A DNA stretch of 44,780 nucleotides from CAZPZZ01 sp964591245 (GCA_964591245.1 CAZPZZ010000016.1:1-44780); one strand, 5' to 3'. Positions 34,192 to 43,607 are shown, numbered from the stretch's first letter. Numbers and translations are program-made. Notes: generated from the letters alone by a model not told the origin.

Positions 34192-35874
34192 CTATTCCTC
34201 AGGTAACGCGAATACAAAGAGTCCGTTGCCGCCATTGGGTCGGCGTTTCTCGGGAGAGAGTTGAAGCGGGATGCTTGTCCAGCTGCCGCCCCCGATACCG
34301 GTGCCAATGGCGACGTACTGCCGCCCGTCCACCGAGTAGGTGATGGGGAAACCTTGCACAGAGGTCGGGAGGCGCGTCTCCCAGAGCTGTTCGCCGCTTC
34401 GCACGTCATAGGCATACGCCTGCCGGTCGAAGGTGCCCACGAACACAAGACCTCCGGCCGTGGTCAGCGATGCGGAGATGTACGGCGTGCGCTTACGATG
34501 CGACCAGAGAATTTCTCCGCTGACATGCATTGCCGCGAATTCGCCGAGATTTCCGTCACTTTCAGGATGCAGGTAGTTTTCTCGACCGATCATGCCGTTG
34601 CCACCGCCGCCTTCGCGCCACTGAACCTCGCTGTACACCGTGCGTTGACAGTTCAGTGTCAGGGGAATGTAGAACGCTTCTGTTTCTGGGCTGTAGGCCA
34701 TCGCGCGCCAGCTCTTGAGGCCTGAGTGGCTAGGGCAGAAGGAGATCTCTTTGTCGAGCTCCGGTATCATGCCCGGTCGGAATGATAGACGTCCGGTGTC
34801 GCGATCGAGATCGACGATGTTTTGGTAGCCCAGATCCGTTGCGTTGATGTATTCCCCTGTTTCGCGATCGAGTTGCCAGAGGATTCCGAGCTTCCCCATG
34901 GTGAACACCGAGGGGCGTCCGTTGACGTCGACGAGGATGCGTTCGAAGACTTCATCCATGTCGTGCGACTCGCCAGGATGGTGCTGGAAGTACCAGCGCA
35001 TCTCGCCCGTGTCCGGATCCAGGGCCAACGTCGAACTGGTGTAGAGCGCGTCCCCGTCCGTCCGACGGCTGACCTGCGCCCATGGCTTCGCTTGGGCCAC
35101 CCCCCAGAATGTGAGATCCAGGTCAGCATCGTAGGTGCCAGTGATCCACGCGTCGCCACCGCCACGAAACATCATGGGGAGATCGCCCCAGGTGTCCCCG
35201 CCGGCTTCTCCCGGTCGCGCGACGGTAGAGGTGCGCCAGAGTTCCTGGCCGGTCCTCGCGTCGTGGGCCGTGATGAAACACCCGTCATCCCAGAAGCGCA
35301 TGCAGCCGGCCATGCCCGAGATAACTTTGCCGTCGGCGACCAATGAGCCGCCGGTGTAGAAGAAGCCTTTGGCGGGATCTGCTACGTTCGCTTCCCATAC
35401 GACGTCGCCTGTTTGGAGATCGAGGGCAACGATGTTGGCGTCAGCCGTGTTGAGGATGACGGTGTTCTCGTAGATGGCGACGTTCCGGTTTGGTCGGCCG
35501 CGGCCGCGGCCACCCTCGAAATCCCGACGGTATTCCCACAGGAGATCCCCCGTCGCGGCGTCGAGGGCCTGCACGATATTGCCAGGGCTCGCGAGAAACA
35601 TTACTCCTTCGTGGACGATGGGCGTCGTCTGCTGGGATCCAGTTTCCATGGCCCAAGACCAGACCATTCGGAGGTCGCCAACGTTGTCTCTGGTGATCTG
35701 GTCGAGCGGGCTATGCCCCCATCCGTCGCGGGTGCGACGCCAGTTGAGCCAGCTTTCTGGCGGTGGGTCAGCCAAGAGTGCGTCAGTAATTGGAGTGACC
35801 GCTGGGGCCTGCGAGGCAGCCGGGACAGCAAATGTAGTAAGCGCGATAATCGCGAGAATCAGGAGACGACTCAT
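34192..35874 (-). CDS. Secreted PQQ-type beta-propeller protein
   Basis: A 560-residue quinoprotein-like protein with signal peptide (MSRLLILAIIALTTFAVPAASQ) and the signature SWLNWRRTRDGWGHSPLD. Its closest relative in the window is the propeller of the cytochrome c-PQQ fusion: both have AQAKPW, PGESHDMD or PGETLDMD (presumed catalytic Asp), and a Cys-loop-Cys (AGCMRFWDDGCFI) where GGExGxRG is expected. Propeller W-motifs appear in each blade. GGAGG lies 9 bases before the ATG at 35874; the frame is open for 29 codons further upstream without homology. It has no haem domain, so it needs an external electron acceptor. Confidence 0.87.
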   Translation of the reverse strand: MSRLLILAIIALTTFAVPAASQAPAVTPITDALLADPPPESWLNWRRTRDGWGHSPLDQITRDNVGDLRMVWSWAMETGSQQTTPIVHEGVMFLASPGNIVQALDAATGDLLWEYRRDFEGGRGRGRPNRNVAIYENTVILNTADANIVALDLQTGDVVWEANVADPAKGFFYTGGSLVADGKVISGMAGCMRFWDDGCFITAHDARTGQELWRTSTVARPGEAGGDTWGDLPMMFRGGGDAWITGTYDADLDLTFWGVAQAKPWAQVSRRTDGDALYTSSTLALDPDTGEMRWYFQHHPGESHDMDEVFERILVDVNGRPSVFTMGKLGILWQLDRETGEYINATDLGYQNIVDLDRDTGRLSFRPGMIPELDKEISFCPSHSGLKSWRAMAYSPETEAFYIPLTLNCQRTVYSEVQWREGGGGNGMIGRENYLHPESDGNLGEFAAMHVSGEILWSHRKRTPYISASLTTAGGLVFVGTFDRQAYAYDVRSGEQLWETRLPTSVQGFPITYSVDGRQYVAIGTGIGGGSWTSIPLQLSPEKRRPNGGNGLFVFALPEE

Positions 35875-36015
35875 TTCGAACCTCCATCTAATTTTTACTG
35901 GTGCAACCAGACTCCGTCCCTCCTGACGTTGCGGGGCCTTCTCTGGTGCGTGTCGTACCAACGAGGTACACCGGTCAAGGTTTAACCAAGTTCACGACAG
36001 AACGAAATCTTCGTG

Positions 36016-36046
36016 TGGCGCCGGGCACCAATCGGAAGCGGCGCCA
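36016..36046 (-). terminator. Hairpin after quinoprotein gene
   Basis: TGGCGCCG (36016-36023) and CGGCGCCA (36039-36046) are perfectly complementary. The hairpin begins 10 bases after the stop codon of the gene ending at 36056 and lies before the next - strand gene, suggesting that each has its own transcript. No T-run. Confidence 0.45.
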
Positions 36047-36055
36047 AGGCGCTAC

Positions 36056-37789
36056 CTAGTCTGCAACTGCAAACACCCAGATGACACCTCCCTGGGGCAC
36101 GATGATGTCGCGTTCCAAGTGCTGATTAACCGCCCGTTGCATACCCTGGGCGTCGACGCCCCAACCAGACTGGACGGCGATGTACTGCACACCGTCAATG
36201 GCGTACGACGTGGGAACACCGATGACACCGGAGTTTGTACGCTGCTGCCAGAGGACGTCACCCGTCTCGGCGTCAAAGGCACGGAAGTAGCGGTCATGTG
36301 TGCCTCCCGCAAAGACGAGGCCGCCGCCCGTCGTCAAGATGGGGCCCCAGTTTTGCGATTCCGTGAATTCGTGCGTCCAGACCTGTTCTCCCGTGGAGAG
36401 ATCCCATGCCTGAATCTCGCCAAGGTGATCCGCGTTATCAACGATAAAGACCTGAGACGTTGCGCCGGTATAACCGGCACCAGGTCGATATTCGACTTCC
36501 CGTCCCACGATGGTGGAGCACAGGTTCTCGTTGGCAGGGATATAGAGATAGCCCGTTTGCGGACTGTACGCGGCCGGAGGCCAGTCCTTGCCGCCCCAGA
36601 GGGAGGGGCAGAAGGTGGCAGGTTTGTTCGTGCCCGGCTTGCGCTCCGGGTCATACTCCGGGCGACCGGTGACTGGATCAATGGATGTGAACACGTTCTG
36701 GTCGACATATGCGGTTGCGTCTACGAAGTTGATCGCGTCCGGCGTCCGCTCGAGCATCCAGAGGTAGCCATTGCGAGCGGGATGAACGAGAGAGGGGATG
36801 GTACGCCCATCGCGCGGGACATCAATCAACAACGGTGCAGAGACTTCGTCCCAGTCCCAGGAGCCGTTGTGGTGATACTGGTGATACCCCTTGAGCTCAC
36901 CGGTGTCGGCATCGAATGCAACGACCGAGTTCGTGTAGAGGTTGTCACCCGGACGCTGATCGCCAATCCACGGGCCAGGGTTGCCGGTGCCCCAATAGGT
37001 GAGGTTGAGTTCTGGGTCGTAGGAGCCGGTGATCCAGATCGACGCACCGCCGGTTCGCCAGGTGTCGCCTGGCCAAGTCTCGTTACCCGGCTCGCCGGGT
37101 CCAGGAATCGTGTGTGAACGCCAGACCTCCTCGCCCGTATCCGGGTCGTAGGCTGCGACAAAGCCGCGGATGCCCCGTTCCCCGCCAGAGGCTCCGACGA
37201 GGACTTTTCCGCTCGCGACGAGCGGGGCCATCGTCATGTAATAGCCTGAGCGATAGTCTGCGACGGCGGTTTCCCAGACGAGCTCGCCCGTCATGGCATC
37301 CAACGCGACAACGAAGGCGTCGTGCGTCGTGTAAAAGACCTTGTCCCCATAAAGTCCCACGCCCCGGTTGGTCCGGTGTGGGTGACTCATATCTTCTGGG
37401 AATTGGCGGAGATATCGCCACATCGGGTTGCCCGTTCTGGCATCGACCGCGATGACTTGGTCTTCCGGGGTGGTCACGAACATGACGCCGTTGTTGACGA
37501 TCGGCGGCGACTCATGCCCGGAGACGACGCCGGTCGATAGGGACCACACCGGTACGAGTTGGTCAACGTTCTCGGTCGTGATCTGGTCCAGCGGGCTATA
37601 TCCCCAACTGTCATAGGTGCCACGATACATGAGCCAGTCTTCCGGGGCTGGCGATTCCAGCCGGGCGTCCGTCACCGGAGTGTAGCTCGGTGCGCCGGAC
37701 TGTGCGTGCACCGGTAGGTGTGCCATCACGAAACAGAAAATGCCGGTTGCCAGAAATCCCATGCCGGGCTTCAGGAGTAATCTCGCCAT
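36056..37789 (-). CDS. PQQ-dependent alcohol dehydrogenase-like protein
   Basis: A 577-residue secreted quinoprotein with signal peptide (cut near VHAQSG). This is the most classical of the set: GASGGERGIRGFVAAYD (about 203-219) is the GGExGxRG motif with the calcium-binding Glu, WGTGNPGPW is present, and NGSWDWDEVSAPLLID holds the presumed catalytic Asp. It lacks the vicinal CC pair of methanol and ethanol dehydrogenases. It shares DWLMYRGTYDSWGYSPLD with the Cys-loop group. GGAGGAAGG precedes the ATG. The first gene of the - strand block, divergent from a TolB-like gene. PQQ plus calcium binding is plausible; substrate unknown. Confidence 0.88.
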   Translation of the reverse strand: MARLLLKPGMGFLATGIFCFVMAHLPVHAQSGAPSYTPVTDARLESPAPEDWLMYRGTYDSWGYSPLDQITTENVDQLVPVWSLSTGVVSGHESPPIVNNGVMFVTTPEDQVIAVDARTGNPMWRYLRQFPEDMSHPHRTNRGVGLYGDKVFYTTHDAFVVALDAMTGELVWETAVADYRSGYYMTMAPLVASGKVLVGASGGERGIRGFVAAYDPDTGEEVWRSHTIPGPGEPGNETWPGDTWRTGGASIWITGSYDPELNLTYWGTGNPGPWIGDQRPGDNLYTNSVVAFDADTGELKGYHQYHHNGSWDWDEVSAPLLIDVPRDGRTIPSLVHPARNGYLWMLERTPDAINFVDATAYVDQNVFTSIDPVTGRPEYDPERKPGTNKPATFCPSLWGGKDWPPAAYSPQTGYLYIPANENLCSTIVGREVEYRPGAGYTGATSQVFIVDNADHLGEIQAWDLSTGEQVWTHEFTESQNWGPILTTGGGLVFAGGTHDRYFRAFDAETGDVLWQQRTNSGVIGVPTSYAIDGVQYIAVQSGWGVDAQGMQRAVNQHLERDIIVPQGGVIWVFAVAD

Positions 37790-37936
37790 CGTTCGCCTTC
37801 CTCCGTGGGGACACCGTCACGGTGCCGTTCCGTCGCCACGGCACACCTGTGCCCGACGCCCGTTGTTACTCTCACGCCGGTTGTATCACGGCCCGAGGGG
37901 CTGACGCCAACAGGTTGGCCGTTGCGGGGAGGGCCA

Positions 37937-37965
37937 TTCTTGGTAACCGGGCTTCGTGCGACAAT
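37937..37965 (+). promoter_or_regulatory. Predicted promoter, leaderless geometry
   Basis: TTCTTG (37937-37942) and GACAAT (37960-37965) are 17 bases apart; the -10 box ends 9 bases before the ATG at 37975, so the mRNA would start at or just before the start codon. No ribosome site is visible. Confidence 0.35.
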
Positions 37966-37974
37966 GTGTTCCGC

Positions 37975-38586
37975 ATGAATCATCGTATGTGTGCACGGTT
38001 GGTGTTTGCGGCGACAGGGGTGTTGCTGTGTGCCTCGGTTGGACCGTTGAAGCCGTTGGTTCGACCTGAGGTTGTCCAGGCGGCGCAACAACTCTCAGCG
38101 CTCGACGCGGCCTCATCGCCTGACACGGTGACGGTGGTTGGCTTTTTTAGTATTACGGGTGCGGCTGAGGATGTTTGGATTGGGGAGGGGACGGCCGAAG
38201 CGATTGTCGCCTATTTGGCGGGGACCGGTGTGTCGGTGGTCTTGGCTCGTGATGGTTCCACGGCGGGGCCTCTTGCCGGGGAGTTGGTTGCGACCCCCAT
38301 TCCGAATGACGACGCCTCGGTTGCAGCAGGAAGAGACGTAGGTGCACGTTGGGTGGTCGGGGGGGCCTTCCAGCGGTTGGGCGATCGAGTGCGGCTTACG
38401 GGACACATCGTCGACGTAGAGACCGCGGTGGTCGTGTATGCGACGACGGTTGACGGTGCGATGAGGGATCTCTTCGCTTTGCAGGATGAGCTTGCGGACG
38501 AGCTGCGGAAGGGACTGCCCGGTGTTCCCGAGATGCGCCATCGTATGGTTTCGCCGGGGCCGTTCTGGGTTTGGGGCGCCGCGTGA
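37975..38586 (+). CDS. Secreted TolB-N/FlgO-like domain protein
   Basis: A 203-residue protein with a signal peptide (hydrophobic LVFAATGVLLCASVGP at 9-24). The rest is a single domain of the type found N-terminal to TolB or next to adenylate cyclases and protein kinases: TVTVVGFFSITGAAEDVWIGEGTAEAI, then VGARWVVGGAFQRLGDRVRLTGHIVDVETAVVVYATTVDGAMRDLFALQDELADELRKGL. These domains are usually part of larger proteins; here it is alone and exported. ATG 37975 and ATG 37987 are both possible starts. It is divergent from a quinoprotein gene. Function unknown. Confidence 0.75.
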   Translation: MNHRMCARLVFAATGVLLCASVGPLKPLVRPEVVQAAQQLSALDAASSPDTVTVVGFFSITGAAEDVWIGEGTAEAIVAYLAGTGVSVVLARDGSTAGPLAGELVATPIPNDDASVAAGRDVGARWVVGGAFQRLGDRVRLTGHIVDVETAVVVYATTVDGAMRDLFALQDELADELRKGLPGVPEMRHRMVSPGPFWVWGAA

Positions 38587-38813
38587 CGGGATGGCGCTGA
38601 GACCGCGATCGTGATGGGGCGGGGAATCGGGCGAGCGGGTGGTATGCGGTCATCGAGAGGGCTGAGCGCGCATGCAAGTGTGCGGCGGCTGAAGATCACG
38701 TCCGCGTCGTCATGTGGCCATGTCGGTTTTGCTTGTGGACAGGCTGATGCGGTTGCACGACAATCACCTTGTTGTATCCGGAAGCGCATTCGGTTGGTGT
38801 AGGGAGTAATGAG

Positions 38814-41800
38814 ATGATGAAGCTTCGACGCGCACCTCTATTCCTTTCAGCGCTCACGCTCGTGGTGGCAGGCATGACCGCCGGCGTGGGGGCTCAGGGC
38901 CCGGCGTCTGTCCCGGCTGTGGATTTTCAGCGCGACGTGCGTCCGATCCTCGCCGATAACTGTTTTCAATGTCATGGTCCGGATCAGAGCACCAGGCGGG
39001 CGGGGCTCCGACTTGACACGCAGGACGGGGCATTTCACGAAGGGCCGCGTGGTGCGGCGGTCGTCCCTGGTGATACGCAGGCGAGTCTGTTGTATCAGCG
39101 CATCGCGCATTCCGAGCAAGGTCGACGGATGCCGCCACCTGCGCTGTCGAATAAGACGCTCTCGGAAGACCAGATTGACACGTTGACACGGTGGATCAAG
39201 GAGGGAGCGTCCTGGGATCAGCATTGGGCATTCAAAGCCATCGCACGAACGACACCGCCGGTTGTCGAGGATGACGCCTGGGTTCGTACGCCACTCGATC
39301 GCTTTGTGCTTGCCCGCCTCGATGCTGAAGGGATTGCCCCGGCGCAAGAGGCTGACAAGCGCACATTGGCGCGTCGTGTGGCGCTGGATTTGACGGGGCT
39401 ACCACCGGATCCGGGGACGTTGGCGACCTACCTCGCGGACCCGTCGGATGAGGCCTACGAGCGGTTGGTTGATCAGCTGCTGGCCTCGCCGCATTGGGGT
39501 GAGCATCGCGCACGGTACTGGCTCGATGCGGCGCGCTATGGTGACACACACGGTATCCATATCGACAATTACCGAGAAATGTATGCCTATCGCGATTGGG
39601 CGATCCGGGCGTTCAACGGAAACCAGCCGTTCGATGCGTTTACCGTGGATCAGATTGCCGGAGATCTCCTGCCAGAGCCGAGTCTCGAGCAGCTCGTCGC
39701 GACCGGGTTTCAGCGAAACAACATCACCACGAATGAGGGTGGGGTGGTTCCGGAAGAGTACGAGGCCATCTACGCCAAGGACCGCGCCGAGACCATCGGT
39801 GGGGTGTATCTTGGGCTGACCGTGGGGTGTGCGACCTGTCACGATCACAAATTCGATCCGATTGCTCAGAGTGAGTTCTACGCCATGACGGCGTTCTTCC
39901 GAAACACGACGCAGTACGTTATGGATGGCAATGTTTCGGATCCGCCACCGATCCTGGTTGTTCCGGAACCGGAGGATCGCGATCAGTGGGCAGATCTACG
40001 TCGGGAAGCGAGTCAGCTGGATCAGCAAATCGCTGCCCGAATGGATGCGGTTGAACCCGTGTTTGTCGAGTGGCTCACCCAAGGAGCGCATCGTGAGGTT
40101 GAGACTCCGCTCGAAGCGAGCGCAGCACTGCTGACGCTGGACCTCGATGATCCTGAACATCCGGCTGTGTGGCTTGATGGCGAGTCCTTGCCGGTCACCG
40201 TGCAGCCCGGTGCGGTAATCGAGGAAGGGCCAGAGGGGCATCCAGCGTTGATGTTCAGCGATGAGTCGTGGGCGGAGCTGCCATCGCTGTCGCTTGAGAG
40301 CGAGGAGCCCTTTTCCATCGCGATGTGGATATACCAGCCTGACAACAATGACGGGAATTTTGTCGTGGCTGGTCAGGAAGACCATGAGGATGGCGGACGT
40401 GGTTGGTCAGTGACGCTGAGCCAGCGGCAGCTGAATTTTCGGTTGACGGGCGACCGGACAGGGCCAGCCGGTGCCGCAACCACTGCGCGAGTCGGTCCCA
40501 TCAATACGAAGCGGATGCCAACCGGGGAATGGACACATATCGTGCTGACCCATGATGGCTCGGGTGAGCGGGGTGGTTTGCATGTCTATCGGAACGGTGA
40601 GCGAGTTGAGGAACAGGGGAGCGAATTCTTTGCGAAGGCGGAGGGGACCCTCGTCGCCGATCAACCGCTGTATCTGGGGCGCGGCGCCGGAATGAATCGT
40701 GGGGTACTCGAGGCGCGCTACTTCGGAGGCGGCGGGGTCGCCGATGTGCGGGTCTTCAATCGTGTCTTGACGGTGGAGGAGGCAAAGGTTGTTTCCGAAT
40801 GGCGGGCGCTTCAGACGGCCATGGCGAAATCACCTGAGGCGCTGACGGCCGATGAGCGTACCGCGCTACGGTTGCGGTATCTCAGCATCGAGGATGCCAG
40901 CTACCGACGTCTCGTATCCCGGCGGATGATGGTAGATGCCGAGTGGCGAGAGGTGCGGCGTCGCGGCAGCGTCACTCACGTGATGCAGGAGAATAGCGAT
41001 GGGGTCGCGGAAGCCCATGTGTTGAATCGCGGCATGTATGACCAACCACAGGAGCGTGTCGTGGCTGGTACACCGGCCGCCCTTCCGCCGATGGGTGAGG
41101 CGTTGCCGAGGAACCGTCTGGGTTTGGCGCAGTGGTTGATCGACGATGCTAATCCCCTGACGAGTCGAGTGACGGTGAACCGGTTTTGGCAGCAGTTGTT
41201 CGGCACGGGGTTGGTGGCGACGAGTGAGGATTTCGGGGCCCAGGGGGAAACGCCGTCGCACCCGGAACTTCTCGACTATCTGGCGACCGAGTTCCGCGAC
41301 TCTGGCTGGGACGTGAAGCAATTCTTCCGGACCCTTGTGACGTCGTCGACCTACCGCCAGGCCGCGCTCGTGACGGAAGAAAAGCTCGAGGTCGATCCGC
41401 AAAATCGCCTGCTTTCGCGTGGCCCGCATTTCCGGATGGATGCCGAGATGGTACGCGATTATGCACTTGCGGCGAGTGGGCTGTTGGTGCGGACTATCGG
41501 GGGGCCGAGCGTGAAGCCCTATCAGCCAGATGGGGTCTGGTCAACCGTGGCCATGCCGCAGAGTAATACGCGTCTCTACGAGCAGGACGCGGGTGACAAG
41601 CTTTATCGACGGAGTCTCTATACGTTCTGGAAGCGTTCGGCGCCGCCGGCGTCCATGGATATCTTCAATGCTCCGACGAGGGAGCATTCGGTGGTTCGAC
41701 GCGAGCGAACCAATACGCCGTTGCAGGCGCTGGTCACGATGAACGACACGCAGTTCGTCGAGGCGTCTCGGCATCTCGCTCAACGGGCGATGCGTGAGGC

Positions 41801-42059
41801 CGGGCAGGACTTCGATCGTCGATTGGACTATGTTACGACCCGGTTGCTGGCTCGGGATTTTGCTCCGCCGGAACGTGCTGTTGCGAAGCGAGCATATGAC
41901 CGATTCCTGGAACTGTATCGTGCGGCGCCCGAGGATGCCGAGCAACTTCTGGATGTCGGGGATTCGGCATTCGACGCCGCGCTGCCATCGAGCGAATCGG
42001 CCGCGTGGACGATGCTGGCGAGCCAGGTGATGAATCTGGACGAAGTTCTGAACAAATAG
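38814..42059 (+). CDS. PSD1: Planctomycete cytochrome C, DUF1549, LamG and DUF1553 protein
   Basis: A 1081-residue secreted multidomain protein. Signal peptide (1-27); PSCyt1 haem domain with C50-F-Q-C53-H54 in FQRDVRPILADNCFQCHG; DUF1549 (about 155-360) with a second CxxCH, C339-A-T-C342-H343, in the block CATCHDHKFDPI; a LamG/concanavalin-like insertion (about 455-650, with ALMFSDESWAELPSLSLESE and MPTGEWTHIVLTHDG); DUF1553 (about 740-1040) with NPLTSRVTVNRFWQQLFG and ERTNTPLQALVTMND. The ATG at 38814 has AGGGAG 7 bases ahead. The DUF1501 gene follows after 13 bases, so both form an operon. The pair is widespread in Planctomycetota and Acidobacteriota; a role in extracellular degradation has been suggested, but the reaction is unknown. 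Confidence 0.9.
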   Translation: MMKLRRAPLFLSALTLVVAGMTAGVGAQGPASVPAVDFQRDVRPILADNCFQCHGPDQSTRRAGLRLDTQDGAFHEGPRGAAVVPGDTQASLLYQRIAHSEQGRRMPPPALSNKTLSEDQIDTLTRWIKEGASWDQHWAFKAIARTTPPVVEDDAWVRTPLDRFVLARLDAEGIAPAQEADKRTLARRVALDLTGLPPDPGTLATYLADPSDEAYERLVDQLLASPHWGEHRARYWLDAARYGDTHGIHIDNYREMYAYRDWAIRAFNGNQPFDAFTVDQIAGDLLPEPSLEQLVATGFQRNNITTNEGGVVPEEYEAIYAKDRAETIGGVYLGLTVGCATCHDHKFDPIAQSEFYAMTAFFRNTTQYVMDGNVSDPPPILVVPEPEDRDQWADLRREASQLDQQIAARMDAVEPVFVEWLTQGAHREVETPLEASAALLTLDLDDPEHPAVWLDGESLPVTVQPGAVIEEGPEGHPALMFSDESWAELPSLSLESEEPFSIAMWIYQPDNNDGNFVVAGQEDHEDGGRGWSVTLSQRQLNFRLTGDRTGPAGAATTARVGPINTKRMPTGEWTHIVLTHDGSGERGGLHVYRNGERVEEQGSEFFAKAEGTLVADQPLYLGRGAGMNRGVLEARYFGGGGVADVRVFNRVLTVEEAKVVSEWRALQTAMAKSPEALTADERTALRLRYLSIEDASYRRLVSRRMMVDAEWREVRRRGSVTHVMQENSDGVAEAHVLNRGMYDQPQERVVAGTPAALPPMGEALPRNRLGLAQWLIDDANPLTSRVTVNRFWQQLFGTGLVATSEDFGAQGETPSHPELLDYLATEFRDSGWDVKQFFRTLVTSSTYRQAALVTEEKLEVDPQNRLLSRGPHFRMDAEMVRDYALAASGLLVRTIGGPSVKPYQPDGVWSTVAMPQSNTRLYEQDAGDKLYRRSLYTFWKRSAPPASMDIFNAPTREHSVVRRERTNTPLQALVTMNDTQFVEASRHLAQRAMREAGQDFDRRLDYVTTRLLARDFAPPERAVAKRAYDRFLELYRAAPEDAEQLLDVGDSAFDAALPSSESAAWTMLASQVMNLDEVLNK

Positions 42060-42072
42060 GGATGAGGTTGGC

Positions 42073-43542
42073 ATGAATCCATTAAAGGAAGCCGTTCGCG
42101 CAGAGACTCGGCGTCAATTTTTTGGCACCGCTGCCAAAGGTATCGGGGGCATGGCTCTGGCCAATTTATTGGCTCAGGATGGAGTAATGGCCCTTCCCCG
42201 GACTAATGAGGTGTCCGGCGGGTTGCCATCGCTCCCGCACTTCGCGCCAAAGGCGAAGCGTTGCATCTACCTCCATATGATGGGGGCGCCACCACAGATG
42301 GATTTGCTCGACTATAAACCGAAGATGAAGGACTGGTACGACAAGGACCTTCCAGCTTCGATACGGCAAGGGCAGCGGTTGACGACGATGACGTCCGGTC
42401 AATCACGATTTCCGATTGCACCGTCGGTCTTCGAGTTCTCCCAGCATGGGCAGAGCGGCGCCTGGTTCTCGGAGTTGCTTCCCCACACGGCCAGCATGGC
42501 CGATGACCTGGCTGTCATTCGTTCCATGCATACCGATGCCATCAATCACGAACCGGGGATCACGTTTATCCAGACCGGACAGCAAATCCCCGGGCGCCCG
42601 TGTATCGGTTCGTGGTTTGCCTACGGGCTCGGGAGCATGAACGAGGATCTCCCCACCTTTGTCGTCATGAATGCGGAGCGGAGTCATCCCCGAGCGGGTG
42701 TCCAGGCGATATCGGCAAAGTTATGGAGCGCCGGGTTTCTCTCTCCCGAGTATGCGGGCGTGGGACTACGGACCGGAGCCGACCCGGTCTTGTATCTGAA
42801 CGATCCGAACGGCGTCTCGACGGGGGTCCGCAGAGAGATGTTGGACGGGTTGGGCGAGCTGAATCGGCTGCGTCACGCGCAGGTGGGCGACCCCGAGACT
42901 TTAGCTCGAATCGAGCAATACGAGATGGCGTTTCGCATGCAGTCTTCCGTCCCAGAAATGGCGGACCTCTCGAGCGAACCAGACAGCACCTTCGAGCGCT
43001 GGGGTGAGGAGGCCAAACAGGCGGGCAAGTTCCAGAACGCGGCCTTGATGGCTCGGCGGCTGGTGGAGCGCGGGGTTCGATTCGTGCAGATCTACCATCG
43101 CGGATGGGACGTGCACTCGTTTGCGCCGCAGGTGCTGCCCGCTCAGGCCAAAGATGTCGATCGCGCCGCCTGGGCGCTCATTCAGGACCTGAAGGAGCGT
43201 GGACTCTTCGACGAGACGCTGGTGATCTGGGGTGGTGAGTTTGGCCGGACGATCTATTCGCAGGGACGTTTGACGCCCACCGACTATGGACGTGACCATC
43301 ATCCGCGTTGCTACAGTCTCTGGATGGCGGGTGGTGGAGTGAAAGGTGGCGTCGTGTACGGCGAGACCGATGATTTTTCGTACAACATCGTCAAGGACCC
43401 CGTGCATATCAGGGATTTCCAGGCGACGATCCTGCACCTATTTGGTATCGACCACGAACGCTTCACCCATAAGCACCGTGGGCTGGATGCTCGCCTGACG
43501 GGGGTGGAGCCAGCCCGCGTCGTACAGGAAATTCTTGCCTAG
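42073..43542 (+). CDS. DUF1501 protein with Tat signal
   Basis: A 489-residue protein of the DUF1501 family (alkaline-phosphatase/sulfatase-like fold). RRQFFGTAAKGIGGMALANLLA at 13-34 is a twin-arginine signal. Family blocks are CIYLHMMGAPPQMDLLDYKP, INHEPGITFIQTG, LVIWGGEFGRTIYSQG and GRDHHPRCYSLWMAGGG, the last with His residues that could bind metal as in the alkaline-phosphatase fold. It starts 13 bases after the PSD1 stop codon and is probably translated from the same mRNA. The family nearly always accompanies DUF1553 proteins, which suggests joint work outside the cytoplasm. The substrate is unknown. Confidence 0.9.
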   Translation: MNPLKEAVRAETRRQFFGTAAKGIGGMALANLLAQDGVMALPRTNEVSGGLPSLPHFAPKAKRCIYLHMMGAPPQMDLLDYKPKMKDWYDKDLPASIRQGQRLTTMTSGQSRFPIAPSVFEFSQHGQSGAWFSELLPHTASMADDLAVIRSMHTDAINHEPGITFIQTGQQIPGRPCIGSWFAYGLGSMNEDLPTFVVMNAERSHPRAGVQAISAKLWSAGFLSPEYAGVGLRTGADPVLYLNDPNGVSTGVRREMLDGLGELNRLRHAQVGDPETLARIEQYEMAFRMQSSVPEMADLSSEPDSTFERWGEEAKQAGKFQNAALMARRLVERGVRFVQIYHRGWDVHSFAPQVLPAQAKDVDRAAWALIQDLKERGLFDETLVIWGGEFGRTIYSQGRLTPTDYGRDHHPRCYSLWMAGGGVKGGVVYGETDDFSYNIVKDPVHIRDFQATILHLFGIDHERFTHKHRGLDARLTGVEPARVVQEILA

Positions 43543-43607
43543 AGCCATTGGGTCGGGATCGCGGCGGGGCTAGTACCGGGCTGCTACCGATTCCTACCAG
43601 CGTGGAG

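Noticed and set aside
35935..35985. GTACC/GGTAC inverted repeat upstream of the quinoprotein at 35874 as an operator
   Set aside because: The 5-bp arms are too short to stand out from chance in this composition, and no promoter box is aligned with it.
36119..37117. Open frame of 332 codons on the + strand
   Set aside because: It lies wholly antisense to the quinoprotein gene at 36056-37789, has no ribosome site and no recognisable domain; long antisense frames are common in GC-rich genes.
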